A DNA stretch of 36,102 bases from an uncultured Methanobrevibacter sp. (lineage in GTDB: Archaea; Methanobacteriota; Methanobacteria; Methanobacteriales; Methanobacteriaceae). The notes under the pieces were generated by a model. The model was not told where the DNA came from and did no database searches. It saw only the letters and a list, made by a program, of their open reading frames with translations. Both the position numbers and the translations under genes were made by a program. The stretch covers positions 1-36,102 of the forward strand of contig NZ_ONER01000004.1 in the NCBI RefSeq assembly GCF_900316895.1, given 5' to 3'. Below, in pieces: positions 1 to 8,155 of this stretch (position 1 is the first letter of the stretch; each line of letters begins with the position of its first letter).

Positions 1-3000
1 TTCTTCGCCATCTTCCTGTAAATGACTGTGACCTAAAAATGATTTTATTTTATCTTTAACTGATTTTGGTTTTTCCTCATCTGAATAATCCTTATCATTT
101 TCCCAGACTTCGGCATTATCTTCCGGAGAGACTCCTTCATCTGATTCCCAAACTTCAGCATCATCATCCTTGTTTGAAGACTCGTCATCTTCAGATTCCC
201 AGACTTCAGCATCATCATTTCCAGAAGTTTCCGCATGGATTTCCTGAGAATCATCATTATCATTTAACGGCTCTGTTTGAACAGATTCAGCCGCTTCATC
301 AGAATCCTTAACAAACTCTGACTCACCAACATCCTCGGAATAATCCTTAACCTCACCGGAATCCTCAACCTGAACAAACTCGGATTTGACTTCTGAAGGA
401 CCATCTTCATTTATTGCTTTAGGAGACTTAACCTCTTCTGCGGCAACATCTTTAAAGAATTCTTCAGGGTCAAGTTCACCCACATCGATTGGTTTTTCCA
501 GAATATCTCCATCATCTACCTTTTCAACTTCAACAAAGTCTTCAGGTCCGATATCTTCTGGATTTATTTCATTGTTTTCCGCTTCTTCTTTAGCTTTTCT
601 TTCAGCTTCTTCTTTTTCACGGGCAATGCGCAATTCTTCAGCTTTCTTCTCAGCTTCCAATCTTCTCTTTTCAGCCAATCTTTTTTCTTCTTCAGATTTG
701 CGTTTTTCCTCTTCGCGAGTTTCACGGATGGATTTTTCAACAAAGTCCAGGAGTTTTTTACGTCCTAAATCACGGTTTCTATACCAATCTGTAGACCATA
801 AATGGTATAGTTTCCATCCAAGTCCGGTCAATACCTGTTCACGGAGCCTGTCCCTGTCACGTGCCACCTTACTTGAGGCGTACATTTTTCCGTCAGTTGT
901 AATACCGAGTATGTATTTTCCAGGATTTTCATCATCCACAATAGCCAGATCCACTCTAAAACCGGCACATCCGATGTGTTTGTCAACAATGTAACCGTTT
1001 TCCTGTAAAAAGCTGGCAATTGCATCTTCAAACGGTTCTTTTGACACTTCCTCTACACTATGGGTTCCAAGTGTCAGGTTTTCGGCATATTCCAAAAATT
1101 CCTTAAGGGATTTTACACCATATGGAGGATTGGCTGTTAAATTCATATCATAAGCTTTAAAGTTTGAAAATACCACACATTTTTCTCTTGCACGGGTGAT
1201 CAATACGTTTAACCTTCTCTCACCACCATCCTGATTTAGCGGACCGAAGTTAAGTGACATTTTACCGTCCTGGTCATAACCATATCCCACACTGATTAGG
1301 ATAACATCCCTTTCATCTCCCTGGATGGTTTCAAGGTTTTTGACAAAGAAACGCTCTTCCTTGTTATCAGAGAATAAAGGTTCATATTCAGGATGTTCCT
1401 TACGCCTTACCTCCAGTTCCTCAAGAATGGCATTCTTCTGTGCAACTGAAAATGTTCCTACACCCAAACTTTTTGTATCGCCATATTTTGCGAAATGATT
1501 GAATATTTCATCAACAACATCCTTTGCTTCCAATGGATTTTTGGATGAAGCTCCTCTTAAATATTGGGTATTTGGATTATAATGGAATTTCAAACCTAGT
1601 TCAGGGTCTGAATGTGAAGGTGAAGGATAAACCAATAGGTCATCGTCGTAGAATTCCCTGTTTGATACTGTAATCAGTGATTCGTGGCGTGAACGGTAAT
1701 GCCATTTCAGCATTTTTACAGGGAATGATAATTTACATAAATGCAATATGCTTTCCATATCCAGTGAAGTTGCTTCCTCTTCATCGCTGTCTGCATCTGA
1801 CATCTGGTCGAAAAATGATGTAGGCGGTAACTGTTGGGTATCTCCCATAACAACTGCAGTTTTTCCTCTCATGAACGCACCTAATGCATCTTCAGGTTTT
1901 ACCTGACTTGCTTCGTCAAAAATGACAACATCAAATTGCAATTCCTCATTTGTAGGATCAAGATATTGTGCAATAGACAATGGGGACATCATAAAACAAG
2001 GTTTGATTTGCTTTATCATTCCGCCTGCCTTTTCCAGAAGTTTTCTTACAGGCATGTGTCCGCTTTTTCTTGTGAATTCTCCGGCCAATATTTTTGCCTG
2101 AGGGTTTTCTGTTCCTCCGAAGATTTTCGGAATGTTGCTGTTCAGCTTATGGTAGATTCTTTTACGGTTTAATGTTAAAATCTTTTTATCCAAATCCTTG
2201 AATTCACGGATACGGTTTTCATGCAATTCTCCAACAAATGTTGCCAGTTCCTGGTTTTCAACAAATAGAATATTCAATAGGGAATCCGCAAAGTTTCCTT
2301 CGACCAGCGCCTCAATATCATATTTTTTAATGTTTCTTTTCTCGATTGAATCAACAAACATTTTTGCATTTGAGGATTTGAGCGCATTTTTGGTATTCAG
2401 GTATTGGGACCACAGGTGAAGGCTTGAAAGTTGTCCTCTCCAATTATACAACTGTTCCTTCCATGCTTCGAATGGCACATCACCGGTTTCCCTTTTAAAG
2501 ATTAGCTTGCTTCTCGGATTCAACTTATCCTTAAGTCTTGAAAGCACCCTTACAAATTCCTCACCAGAGTCAATGTAATCGGCAAGATCCCTTTCGGGAT
2601 GGATATCAAACAGGTCCTTGCTCATCAGGTCAATGGTGTTTTGTGAAAATGTTCCTTCACGAACCAATGCTGTAAACTCATTCATCCAGCGGGCAATTGC
2701 CTTCAAGTCATTAGGATTTGCATTCAGATGCCAATATCCTCCGAAATACTTCTGACCTAATGCATTGTTGGCTTCAAGGGTTTTTCTAATATTGATAACC
2801 GCTTTTGCCTGCTGCAAATCCCTGATAATTTCTTCAATGCTGTCCGGAACCGGAACTGCGTAATATCTTTCGACAAGCTCAACGTACTGCTTGTTGTTGA
2901 AGAATCTGAACCTTTTGGTTGAGAGATGCTGCAGTTCATAAATCAGCCTGTCGATATCAACCTGGAAAATGCTTTGGTTGAACTTGGTTAGGGCACCTGC

Positions 3001-4761
3001 ATATTTCTGATACTTTTCAAGTTCCCTAATAAGCAGGAATGCATCATCATTGTTATTGTTCCATGCACCGGATTTCAGTATGCTTCCATCAATAAGCTCC
3101 GCATTCTGGGATTTGATTATTTCAAATGCGGACAATGAATTCTGGAATTCGTTTAATGTGTCCGGCTGCTTGATTCCGTAAATGTCATAAACCCTGCCAC
3201 GCTCCACAAGGAAATTGTCCAAGGCGTGCAAGGTATCGTTGATAAGCATTTCAATTTCCCTCAAATCAGCAGGCAAGAGGCTTTTCGGTGCACATTTGCT
3301 CCACGGATTTTCCTTTGAAATGGTTTGATACAGCTCCGCCAGGTTTTCAAGGGCGATTTTCATATCATCCAGATCTTTTAAAGTGATGCTTTCAGGGTTT
3401 TCGAACCTTACCAATGGCATCAGTGTGTCTTTGCGGGCAAAATGGTCATCGGCAGATTCCTTCATTCCATATAACTGGAACGGTGATAAATTGACTGCAA
3501 AAGCAGGCATGTGAATAATTTGAGAATAATCATCCAGTTGACGACGCAGAGTTTCCAGCTTACGAATAGTCTGGTCAATGTTTAAAGGCTCCTGAGCCCT
3601 TACATTTGTGGCCTTCTGCAGGTCCTTAAGGAATTTCTTACGTCGGGTTTTATGAGAATGTAATTCCAAGACAAACTTGCCCAGACCGACACCGGTCAGT
3701 CTGTCCTTTACAACATCCAGCGCCGCCATCTTTTCTGATACAAATAAAACTGATTTACCTTCAGCCAAAAGCTCCGCAATCAGGTTCACAATGGTTTGTG
3801 ACTTACCTGTTCCCGGAGGTCCTTCCACAACCAAATTGCGGCCTGCCTTAACGTCCTGAATGGCTGCAATCTGGGATGAATCCGCATCAAGAACCTGATA
3901 CATGTTCTGATATTCGAGCCTTGAGTCGATTTCCTCTTCCCTGAATGCTTCCTGGTCATTTTTGGCCGGGTTGAATATGGCCTGAATCAATTCGTTTTTG
4001 GTCAAGTCAACATTATCTTCCCATGCTTCAGGGTTCAAATCATTATACATTACAAATTTTGTAAAACTGAAAAATCCTAAAGCCACTTCATTGTTGACAT
4101 CCCATCCGTCCATACGTGAAACTGCACGTTTGACGCTTGCGATGTAATGGTCTACCACTTCACCATACCTTTTGAATTCAAAATCGGGAAGCTCGATGCC
4201 TGCTTCAAGAAGCTTGGCCTTAAGTGAGATGTTGGTTTGAATATCTTCACCTGTCCATTCAAGATTGAATGATTCACCTACTTTTTTCCTCTCCATTGAA
4301 ACGGGAATCAATACCAAAGGCGCCTTGTTCTTTTGTCTTGGCTTTGATTTGTCTTTCCACTCCAAAAAGCCAATTGCCAAATACAGAATGTTATAACCTT
4401 GCTCCTGAAGCATTGTTTTAGCTTGGTTATTAATGTAATATAATCTTTTTTGAAGCTCTTTTGGAGTCAAATCAGTAGCTAACTTCTTATCTCCTTCTGA
4501 AAACTTTGAAAAATCAAATGGAATATGATCCCAAACAGAAGATTTATCCTCTTTCTTATCCTTTTTATTGGCTACAAAATACATCTTGTTCTCTTGCAGG
4601 ACCAATGTCTGATAAAGGTTTATAGGAGATTGATTTACTATAGTGATAGTTTTAGCTCTTGATTTAAAATTAAGAAGTTGATTCCTTAATGTTAAGTCCA
4701 ATAGCTCCTTACGTAAATTCTTAAATTCCCTTTCGATTATATTTGTTGATTTGTTTAACAT
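1..4761 (-). CDS. Giant superfamily 1 helicase with C-terminal Vsr/MTES_1575-like nuclease domain (DUF4011 family), 3' end outside window
   Basis: An uninterrupted reading frame of 1587 codons runs from ATG at 4761 off the left edge, so the C-terminus is missing. Seen in the translation: a DUF4011-like N-terminal region (about residues 15-300); Walker A GPPGTGKS at 314-321; Walker B/motif II FDEAS near 948-952 followed by GDTQQLPP; motif VI LNVLITRARE; then a small nuclease-like domain around 1245-1345 (RVDLAIVD with D1271, then GITTDG, ARDRDRLREQVL, WSTDWYRN). A charged KEEAE-type coiled coil (about 1345-1405) and a long acidic tail follow. The tail holds three copies of an AEVWE motif. The family is known for single-protein helicase-nucleases, some reported as antiphage; a defence role here is inference. 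The nuclease motif reads GITTDG where relatives, from memory, read GIECDG. A TATA-like box lies at about 4799-4810, and the start lacks a good Shine-Dalgarno. Confidence 0.9.
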   Translation of the reverse strand, partial: MLNKSTNIIEREFKNLRKELLDLTLRNQLLNFKSRAKTITIVNQSPINLYQTLVLQENKMYFVANKKDKKEDKSSVWDHIPFDFSKFSEGDKKLATDLTPKELQKRLYYINNQAKTMLQEQGYNILYLAIGFLEWKDKSKPRQKNKAPLVLIPVSMERKKVGESFNLEWTGEDIQTNISLKAKLLEAGIELPDFEFKRYGEVVDHYIASVKRAVSRMDGWDVNNEVALGFFSFTKFVMYNDLNPEAWEDNVDLTKNELIQAIFNPAKNDQEAFREEEIDSRLEYQNMYQVLDADSSQIAAIQDVKAGRNLVVEGPPGTGKSQTIVNLIAELLAEGKSVLFVSEKMAALDVVKDRLTGVGLGKFVLELHSHKTRRKKFLKDLQKATNVRAQEPLNIDQTIRKLETLRRQLDDYSQIIHMPAFAVNLSPFQLYGMKESADDHFARKDTLMPLVRFENPESITLKDLDDMKIALENLAELYQTISKENPWSKCAPKSLLPADLREIEMLINDTLHALDNFLVERGRVYDIYGIKQPDTLNEFQNSLSAFEIIKSQNAELIDGSILKSGAWNNNNDDAFLLIRELEKYQKYAGALTKFNQSIFQVDIDRLIYELQHLSTKRFRFFNNKQYVELVERYYAVPVPDSIEEIIRDLQQAKAVINIRKTLEANNALGQKYFGGYWHLNANPNDLKAIARWMNEFTALVREGTFSQNTIDLMSKDLFDIHPERDLADYIDSGEEFVRVLSRLKDKLNPRSKLIFKRETGDVPFEAWKEQLYNWRGQLSSLHLWSQYLNTKNALKSSNAKMFVDSIEKRNIKKYDIEALVEGNFADSLLNILFVENQELATFVGELHENRIREFKDLDKKILTLNRKRIYHKLNSNIPKIFGGTENPQAKILAGEFTRKSGHMPVRKLLEKAGGMIKQIKPCFMMSPLSIAQYLDPTNEELQFDVVIFDEASQVKPEDALGAFMRGKTAVVMGDTQQLPPTSFFDQMSDADSDEEEATSLDMESILHLCKLSFPVKMLKWHYRSRHESLITVSNREFYDDDLLVYPSPSHSDPELGLKFHYNPNTQYLRGASSKNPLEAKDVVDEIFNHFAKYGDTKSLGVGTFSVAQKNAILEELEVRRKEHPEYEPLFSDNKEERFFVKNLETIQGDERDVILISVGYGYDQDGKMSLNFGPLNQDGGERRLNVLITRAREKCVVFSNFKAYDMNLTANPPYGVKSLKEFLEYAENLTLGTHSVEEVSKEPFEDAIASFLQENGYIVDKHIGCAGFRVDLAIVDDENPGKYILGITTDGKMYASSKVARDRDRLREQVLTGLGWKLYHLWSTDWYRNRDLGRKKLLDFVEKSIRETREEEKRKSEEEKRLAEKRRLEAEKKAEELRIAREKEEAERKAKEEAENNEINPEDIGPEDFVEVEKVDDGDILEKPIDVGELDPEEFFKDVAAEEVKSPKAINEDGPSEVKSEFVQVEDSGEVKDYSEDVGESEFVKDSDEAAESVQTEPLNDNDDSQEIHAETSGNDDAEVWESEDDESSNKDDDAEVWESDEGVSPEDNAEVWENDKDYSDEEKPKSVKDKIKSFLGHSHLQEDGEE

Positions 4762-4922
4762 GATGACCCTTTAAAAGTGTAAAAAAAATTCAAAAATGCA
4801 TATATAATTATAATCATATTAATTAATAAAGTTTTCTAATCAAGGAGAATTCAAATAAAAAGTATTAAAAATAAGAAATGATAACCGTTAAAAATAATTT
4901 TTAAAATTCAGAAAAAAATTAA

Positions 4923-5744
4923 TTATTTGTTAAAATTATAAGGCCCAAAATTTTCTATTTTTTCACTTGCAATCATGGATGCAAAATTTCCAGCGGTTTC
5001 GGGAGATTTAAGCAATAATTTTTGTGAAATATATGCAGCCATATATGTGTCGCCGCAGCCGGTGGTATCCACAAGATTAACACATGGAACGGCATCGATT
5101 CTAATCTCCGAATCAGAGACAATTCTCGAACCATGAGAACCGTTAGTTATGACCATCTCATCTACATCATACCCGGTTCCGATTATGTTTTTCTCTGACT
5201 CATCCAAAAATATCACATCAACACCTGATAAAATAGATGCCAACTCATCAAAGTCAGATAATTTTATGGTGTAGTTATCATTTACTTGCACATCCGGAAC
5301 TCTCAGGAAACCTTGAAGTGACAGGAATATCGGAACGCCGAAACTTTTCAGATATTCAACAGTTTCAGCCGGAAAATCAAAACGGTTCAATGGATTCAAG
5401 ACAAAACCGTCTATTTCACATGGCAATATTTCCTCCAAATCACTCGGCAATATCGCAATATCTGCAAAATTGCTCAACTGCTCTCTTGTGTTCAAATCAT
5501 CCCTGGAAGGATAGTTATTTATGAAGAAATGTGTGTCATCTTTCCGGATTACCTTAACCTTGTCCCTTGAAGGGAATTCCTCAATCAGCTTATCATCAGA
5601 ACAGTTGACGATGGCCACATAATCATTGTGGAACTCCTCGAAAACAAAGCTTTGAAAATAGGTCGCCCCACCAACTTTATGAGACTCTTCACCTCCGATA
5701 ACAACAAAATCATGAGTTACAGGCCCAATAACTACCAGTGTCAT
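4923..5744 (-). CDS. PfkB/ribokinase-family sugar or nucleoside kinase
   Basis: This 273-residue protein has the two ribokinase-fold signatures: a GG pair near residues 24-25 (KVGGATYF) and the ATP-binding/catalytic motif DTTGCGD at 226-232, where Asp232 would be the catalytic base. Family members phosphorylate a hydroxyl group of a sugar, nucleoside or inositol with ATP in the cytoplasm. The substrate cannot be read from the sequence. The common GAGD core is GCGD here, so it is not a close match to classic ribokinase. It lies 14 bases downstream of the CDF transporter gene on the same strand, so the two are probably co-transcribed, although no functional link is obvious. About 160 AT-rich bases without a gene separate its stop from the start of the large helicase gene. 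Confidence 0.8.
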   Translation of the reverse strand: MTLVVIGPVTHDFVVIGGEESHKVGGATYFQSFVFEEFHNDYVAIVNCSDDKLIEEFPSRDKVKVIRKDDTHFFINNYPSRDDLNTREQLSNFADIAILPSDLEEILPCEIDGFVLNPLNRFDFPAETVEYLKSFGVPIFLSLQGFLRVPDVQVNDNYTIKLSDFDELASILSGVDVIFLDESEKNIIGTGYDVDEMVITNGSHGSRIVSDSEIRIDAVPCVNLVDTTGCGDTYMAAYISQKLLLKSPETAGNFASMIASEKIENFGPYNFNK

Positions 5745-5758
5745 AAGTTATCCCCAAA

Positions 5759-6607
5759 TTAATCAAATTCAATAGTAATGTCAACGATATGATACTTTGA
5801 AGCAATATCATAAATCTCCTTTTTTATTTCGTCCTGCATTTCCCAGTTGCCGATTGAAACCTTAACAGTCAAGACGGAATCAATGCCGTCAAGTGACCAC
5901 ACATGGAAATCATCGATTGCATTTACCCCAGTGATGGATGTGATTGATGATTTGAACTCATCAACATCAAAATTGCTTGGAGTCTTTTGAAGCAATATCT
6001 GAACCGATTTGACCAGGTTGCGGCCGAGATTGAATATCAGCCATATGGCAATGCCTATGGAAACGAACGGATCAAGATATGCGGCACCTTCCCAAAACAT
6101 GAGCACCAGACTCAGCACCAATATTGCAACCCATTCAAATACGTCTCCAAGCTGATGGAACAGAATCGCCTTTTCATTAAATGTCTCTCCTCTGTGGAGC
6201 CTGTAAACTGAAACTGATTTGAATATCAAACCAATGACTGCAATAACCAGCATCCCTCCGGCATCAACACCTTCCGGAGCAAACAAACGGGGAATTGCTT
6301 CCGATAAAATCACAAATGCCATGATGATGACAAAAACGGATATTATCACTGCGCCAAGTATTGAAAAACGCTGATATCCGTAGGAATAGTTTTCAGATGA
6401 ATCCCTTTGGGCAACATGCTCCAAAAACCATGCCAAAGCGATTGAAATGGTATCTGACAGGTCATGAATGAAATCACTTAGGATAGCCATACTATTTGTA
6501 GCAAGCGCCCCCACCACGACAATTATATTGAAAGTAAGGTTCAGAAAAAATACGACTGCCAAATTTTCACTCGCTTTTTTGTGATGATGATGCGTATCCA
6601 CTCTCAT
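5759..6607 (-). CDS. Cation diffusion facilitator (CzcD/ZitB-like) metal exporter
   Basis: This 282-residue membrane protein has about six hydrophobic segments and a soluble C-terminal domain, the standard CDF layout. The two metal-site motifs are HxxxD in TM2 (His48 and Asp52, in FIHDLSD) and HxxxD in TM5 (His151 and Asp155, in HQLGDVF). A His-His arrangement is typical of Zn/Cd-type members, so Zn(II)/H+ antiport out of the cytoplasm is the most likely role. The N-terminus carries a short HHHH run (residues 6-9), a possible metal sensor. The C-terminal part (about 205-282) resembles the ferredoxin-like dimerisation domain. A TATA-like TTTTTATATTAA lies at about 6627-6639, centred about 26 bases before the ATG, so the mRNA may be leaderless. 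It forms a likely operon with the PfkB kinase. Confidence 0.9.
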   Translation of the reverse strand: MRVDTHHHHKKASENLAVVFFLNLTFNIIVVVGALATNSMAILSDFIHDLSDTISIALAWFLEHVAQRDSSENYSYGYQRFSILGAVIISVFVIIMAFVILSEAIPRLFAPEGVDAGGMLVIAVIGLIFKSVSVYRLHRGETFNEKAILFHQLGDVFEWVAILVLSLVLMFWEGAAYLDPFVSIGIAIWLIFNLGRNLVKSVQILLQKTPSNFDVDEFKSSITSITGVNAIDDFHVWSLDGIDSVLTVKVSIGNWEMQDEIKKEIYDIASKYHIVDITIEFD

Positions 6608-6676
6608 AGACTAATATTTAAAAAAATTAATATAAAAAGTTTATTTAACCTTTGAACAATTAATTTTAAAGTTACA

Positions 6677-6685
6677 TTTATATAA
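6677..6685 (+). promoter_or_regulatory. TATA box for the 59-residue membrane protein gene
   Basis: TTTATATAA lies about 38 bases before the ATG at 6719, so transcription would begin near 6705-6710 and leave a leader of about 10 bases. The divergent CDF promoter lies about 45 bases away on the other strand. Confidence 0.45.
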
Positions 6686-6718
6686 TTAAACAAGGTAAAA
6701 TTATAGTAGTGATTTAAA

Positions 6719-6898
6719 ATGGCGATAATTGGAACTACAATTTTTTCTCATATTCTTCCAGTAGTTTTAGGATTTCTGGCAATAGTGATGATTATTTCAG
6801 GATCCCTTGAAGAAAATAAAGGTAAATTAGTTTTAGGAATTGTACTGTTTATTATGGCTTGTGCATTCCCATATGTGGTTTTAAGCGTTCTAGTCTAA
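6719..6898 (+). CDS. Small two-helix membrane protein, unknown function
   Basis: A 59-residue frame starts at ATG 6719 and stops with TAA at 6896-6898. The translation begins MAIIGTTIFSHILPVVLGFL and contains two hydrophobic helices (about residues 10-28 and 37-58) joined by a short charged loop, EENKGK. It has its own TATA box and is divergent from the CDF exporter gene. Its last nine bases overlap the 3' end of the convergent HisA-like gene. I do not recognise the family. Hairpin-type small membrane proteins of this size are common in Methanobacteriales, but no function can be assigned. The clear promoter and plausible composition support a real gene, while the lack of a strong Shine-Dalgarno keeps confidence moderate. 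Confidence 0.55.
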   Translation: MAIIGTTIFSHILPVVLGFLAIVMIISGSLEENKGKLVLGIVLFIMACAFPYVVLSVLV

Positions 6899-7579
6899 GA
6901 GTTTCACTTCTCCTGAATGAAGACTAGTTCCTATCAATACTTTTTTTATACCCAATGATTCCAATTCAACTAAAGAATCCTTATTCAATCCGCCGGCAAT
7001 TATTAATTTGTCCTTAAGTTCACCAAATTCATCCAGTAACTTTTTATTATATCCCTTTTCAGTTCCGACACCGGTGATATCCAAAAGAATGATTTCGTTG
7101 GGATCAAGTCTTATCAAAATCTCCTTAAGTTCAGATAAACTCACATCAAGGTGCTTTGCAAGCAGTTCGCTGTTTTTTGTATCAATGCTGACCACAATCC
7201 TTTCCTTCGGATATTTTTCGAATATCTTTTCCATCTCCTCAATGCTTTCAAGTGTTTCGGTCGGAATAATCACCTTAAATGCATAGTCAAGGAAAAATTC
7301 AAAGGACTCGCAGTTTTTAACGCCGCCATCGAACATTACGGGAATTATTGTATTGACCATTCTTATGTCATTGACGTTGTGGCCTTGGGATTCTATCAAA
7401 TCCAGGTCAGCTATATACATTTCATCGGCCCCGTTCAGTTTCAAGCCCTGTGCAATTTCAACAGGATTTGCAGAGTGTGCAAAAACAGTGTTCAATGGCT
7501 GATATGTATCCCTCATTCCGGATTTACCGCTTACGGCCTGATGCTGTTTCAAATCTATTACTGGAATTTTTTTAATCAT
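6890..7579 (-). CDS. HisA/HisF-related TIM-barrel protein
   Basis: This 229-residue protein starts IPVIDLKQHQAV, matching the HisA-type beta-1 strand (IDLKxGxxV), and ends with a phosphate-binding barrel half containing IIAGGLN and VLIGTSLHSG. These are features of the HisA/HisF family of (beta/alpha)8 barrels. It lacks the close sequence fit expected of true HisA (ProFAR isomerase). Methanogens are known to carry a separate 'hisA/hisF-related' paralogue (TIGR00734, from memory) of unknown reaction, and this fits better. Phosphosugar chemistry is inferred from the barrel. The gene is monocistronic: upstream is a 576-base gene-free region containing a TATA box and a structured leader. The 3' end overlaps the convergent 59-residue gene by nine bases. 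Confidence 0.8.
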   Translation of the reverse strand: MIKKIPVIDLKQHQAVSGKSGMRDTYQPLNTVFAHSANPVEIAQGLKLNGADEMYIADLDLIESQGHNVNDIRMVNTIIPVMFDGGVKNCESFEFFLDYAFKVIIPTETLESIEEMEKIFEKYPKERIVVSIDTKNSELLAKHLDVSLSELKEILIRLDPNEIILLDITGVGTEKGYNKKLLDEFGELKDKLIIAGGLNKDSLVELESLGIKKVLIGTSLHSGEVKLLD

Positions 7580-7743
7580 ATTATAAAATAAGAAAAAACT
7601 AGTATTAAAAACTTAAGGAGGTGAGAAAAGCTGAAGTGTTTTTCAGCCCCTCTCGAGAATAAAAAATAATGATCAATTCATATGGTAAATAACAGTTATG
7701 TTATGAACCTCTATTAATAAAGTTAATCTACATCATATATAAA
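7580..7743 (-). promoter_or_regulatory. Promoter and structured 5' leader of the HisA-like gene
   Basis: Reading the minus strand, a TATA box (TTTATATAT, 7735-7743) predicts transcription from about 7712, giving a leader of about 130 bases. Within it, 7623-7654 folds into a 13-bp stem with a six-base loop. The arms are GAGAGGGGCTGAA and TTCAGCTTTTCTC, and three pairs are G-U. The same bases on the plus strand would give three A-C mismatches, so the minus-strand RNA is the one that folds. Directly after the stem comes TCACCTCCTT, identical to the anti-Shine-Dalgarno end of archaeal 16S rRNA. A second small palindrome (ATAACA/TGTTAT) lies at 7689-7704. No obvious ribosome binding site precedes the ATG at 7579. 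A cis-regulatory role is inferred. Confidence 0.4.
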
Positions 7744-7961
7744 TGTTACTATATTTTAGAAAAATTAAAGTAAAATTGAATAAATAAATTACAATAAATA
7801 TCAAAATAAATAAACAAAATATAATTATTTTAATAATAATATCAACATGAATATATAATTATTCAAAAAATGTAAAACTCGAAATTTTAGAGAAACCTAA
7901 AATATCAAAAAGTTATAAAATCTGATTGATAAAGTCAAGTTGAAAAAAGTAATGGTTAATG

Positions 7962-8049
7962 AAGTTTGAAGTAATTAAGAGGGAATTTGAAAGATAGTAT
8001 TACGTGTTTGTCCTTAATATTGCTAAGCTATTGAGATTACTTCAAACTT
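7962..8049. repeat. 14-bp perfect inverted repeat enclosing 60 bases; candidate structured RNA
   Basis: AAGTTTGAAGTAAT (7962-7975) and its exact reverse complement (8036-8049) enclose 60 bases, with a further TTAAG/CTTAA pairing inside (7976-7980 with 8013-8017). On the minus strand, a TATA-like TATTTATATC at about 8073-8082 would place the transcription start near 8050, exactly at the outer edge of the stem. This suggests a small non-coding RNA of about 90 bases, but a promoter-less palindrome or a MITE-like remnant is also possible. The rest of the gene-free stretch 7580-8155 is AT-rich and shows no ORF. Confidence 0.35.
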
Positions 8050-8093
8050 ATATAAAAATTATACTTAATGATATAAATACTTTTTGATAAAAA

Positions 8094-8135
8094 AGTATTA
8101 CTTAAATTAATATAAAATATATAAAAAGTATTACA
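8094..8135. promoter_or_regulatory. Paired AGTATTAC(T/A) palindromes 33 bp apart around a TATA-like core
   Basis: AGTATTACT (8094-8102) and AGTATTACA (8127-8135) start exactly 33 bp apart and enclose AT-rich DNA containing ATATATAAAA. The layout matches the three modules at 25449-25685. A further single copy, AGTATTACG, lies at 7996-8003 inside the inverted repeat. The pair sits just upstream (minus strand) of the TATA box proposed for the candidate RNA at 7962-8049. Binding by a dimeric regulator is inferred. Confidence 0.45.
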
Positions 8136-8155
8136 CAAAAATTTAAAAAAAATAA

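Noticed and set aside
386..994. Long plus-strand reading frame within the helicase gene
   Set aside because: It lies antisense to the helicase C-terminal part, is dominated by Ser/Phe from the complement of Glu/Lys codons, and shows no promoter or protein family.
6890..7579. Calling this gene hisA
   Set aside because: The match is to the general HisA/HisF barrel; a 'related' paralogue exists in methanogens and no his operon surrounds it.
7615..7665. Possible 13-codon leader peptide on the plus strand after the perfect AAGGAGGTGA
   Set aside because: No plus-strand gene or promoter follows, and the hairpin pairs better on the minus strand, so the Shine-Dalgarno-like match is more simply the complement of the minus-strand leader.
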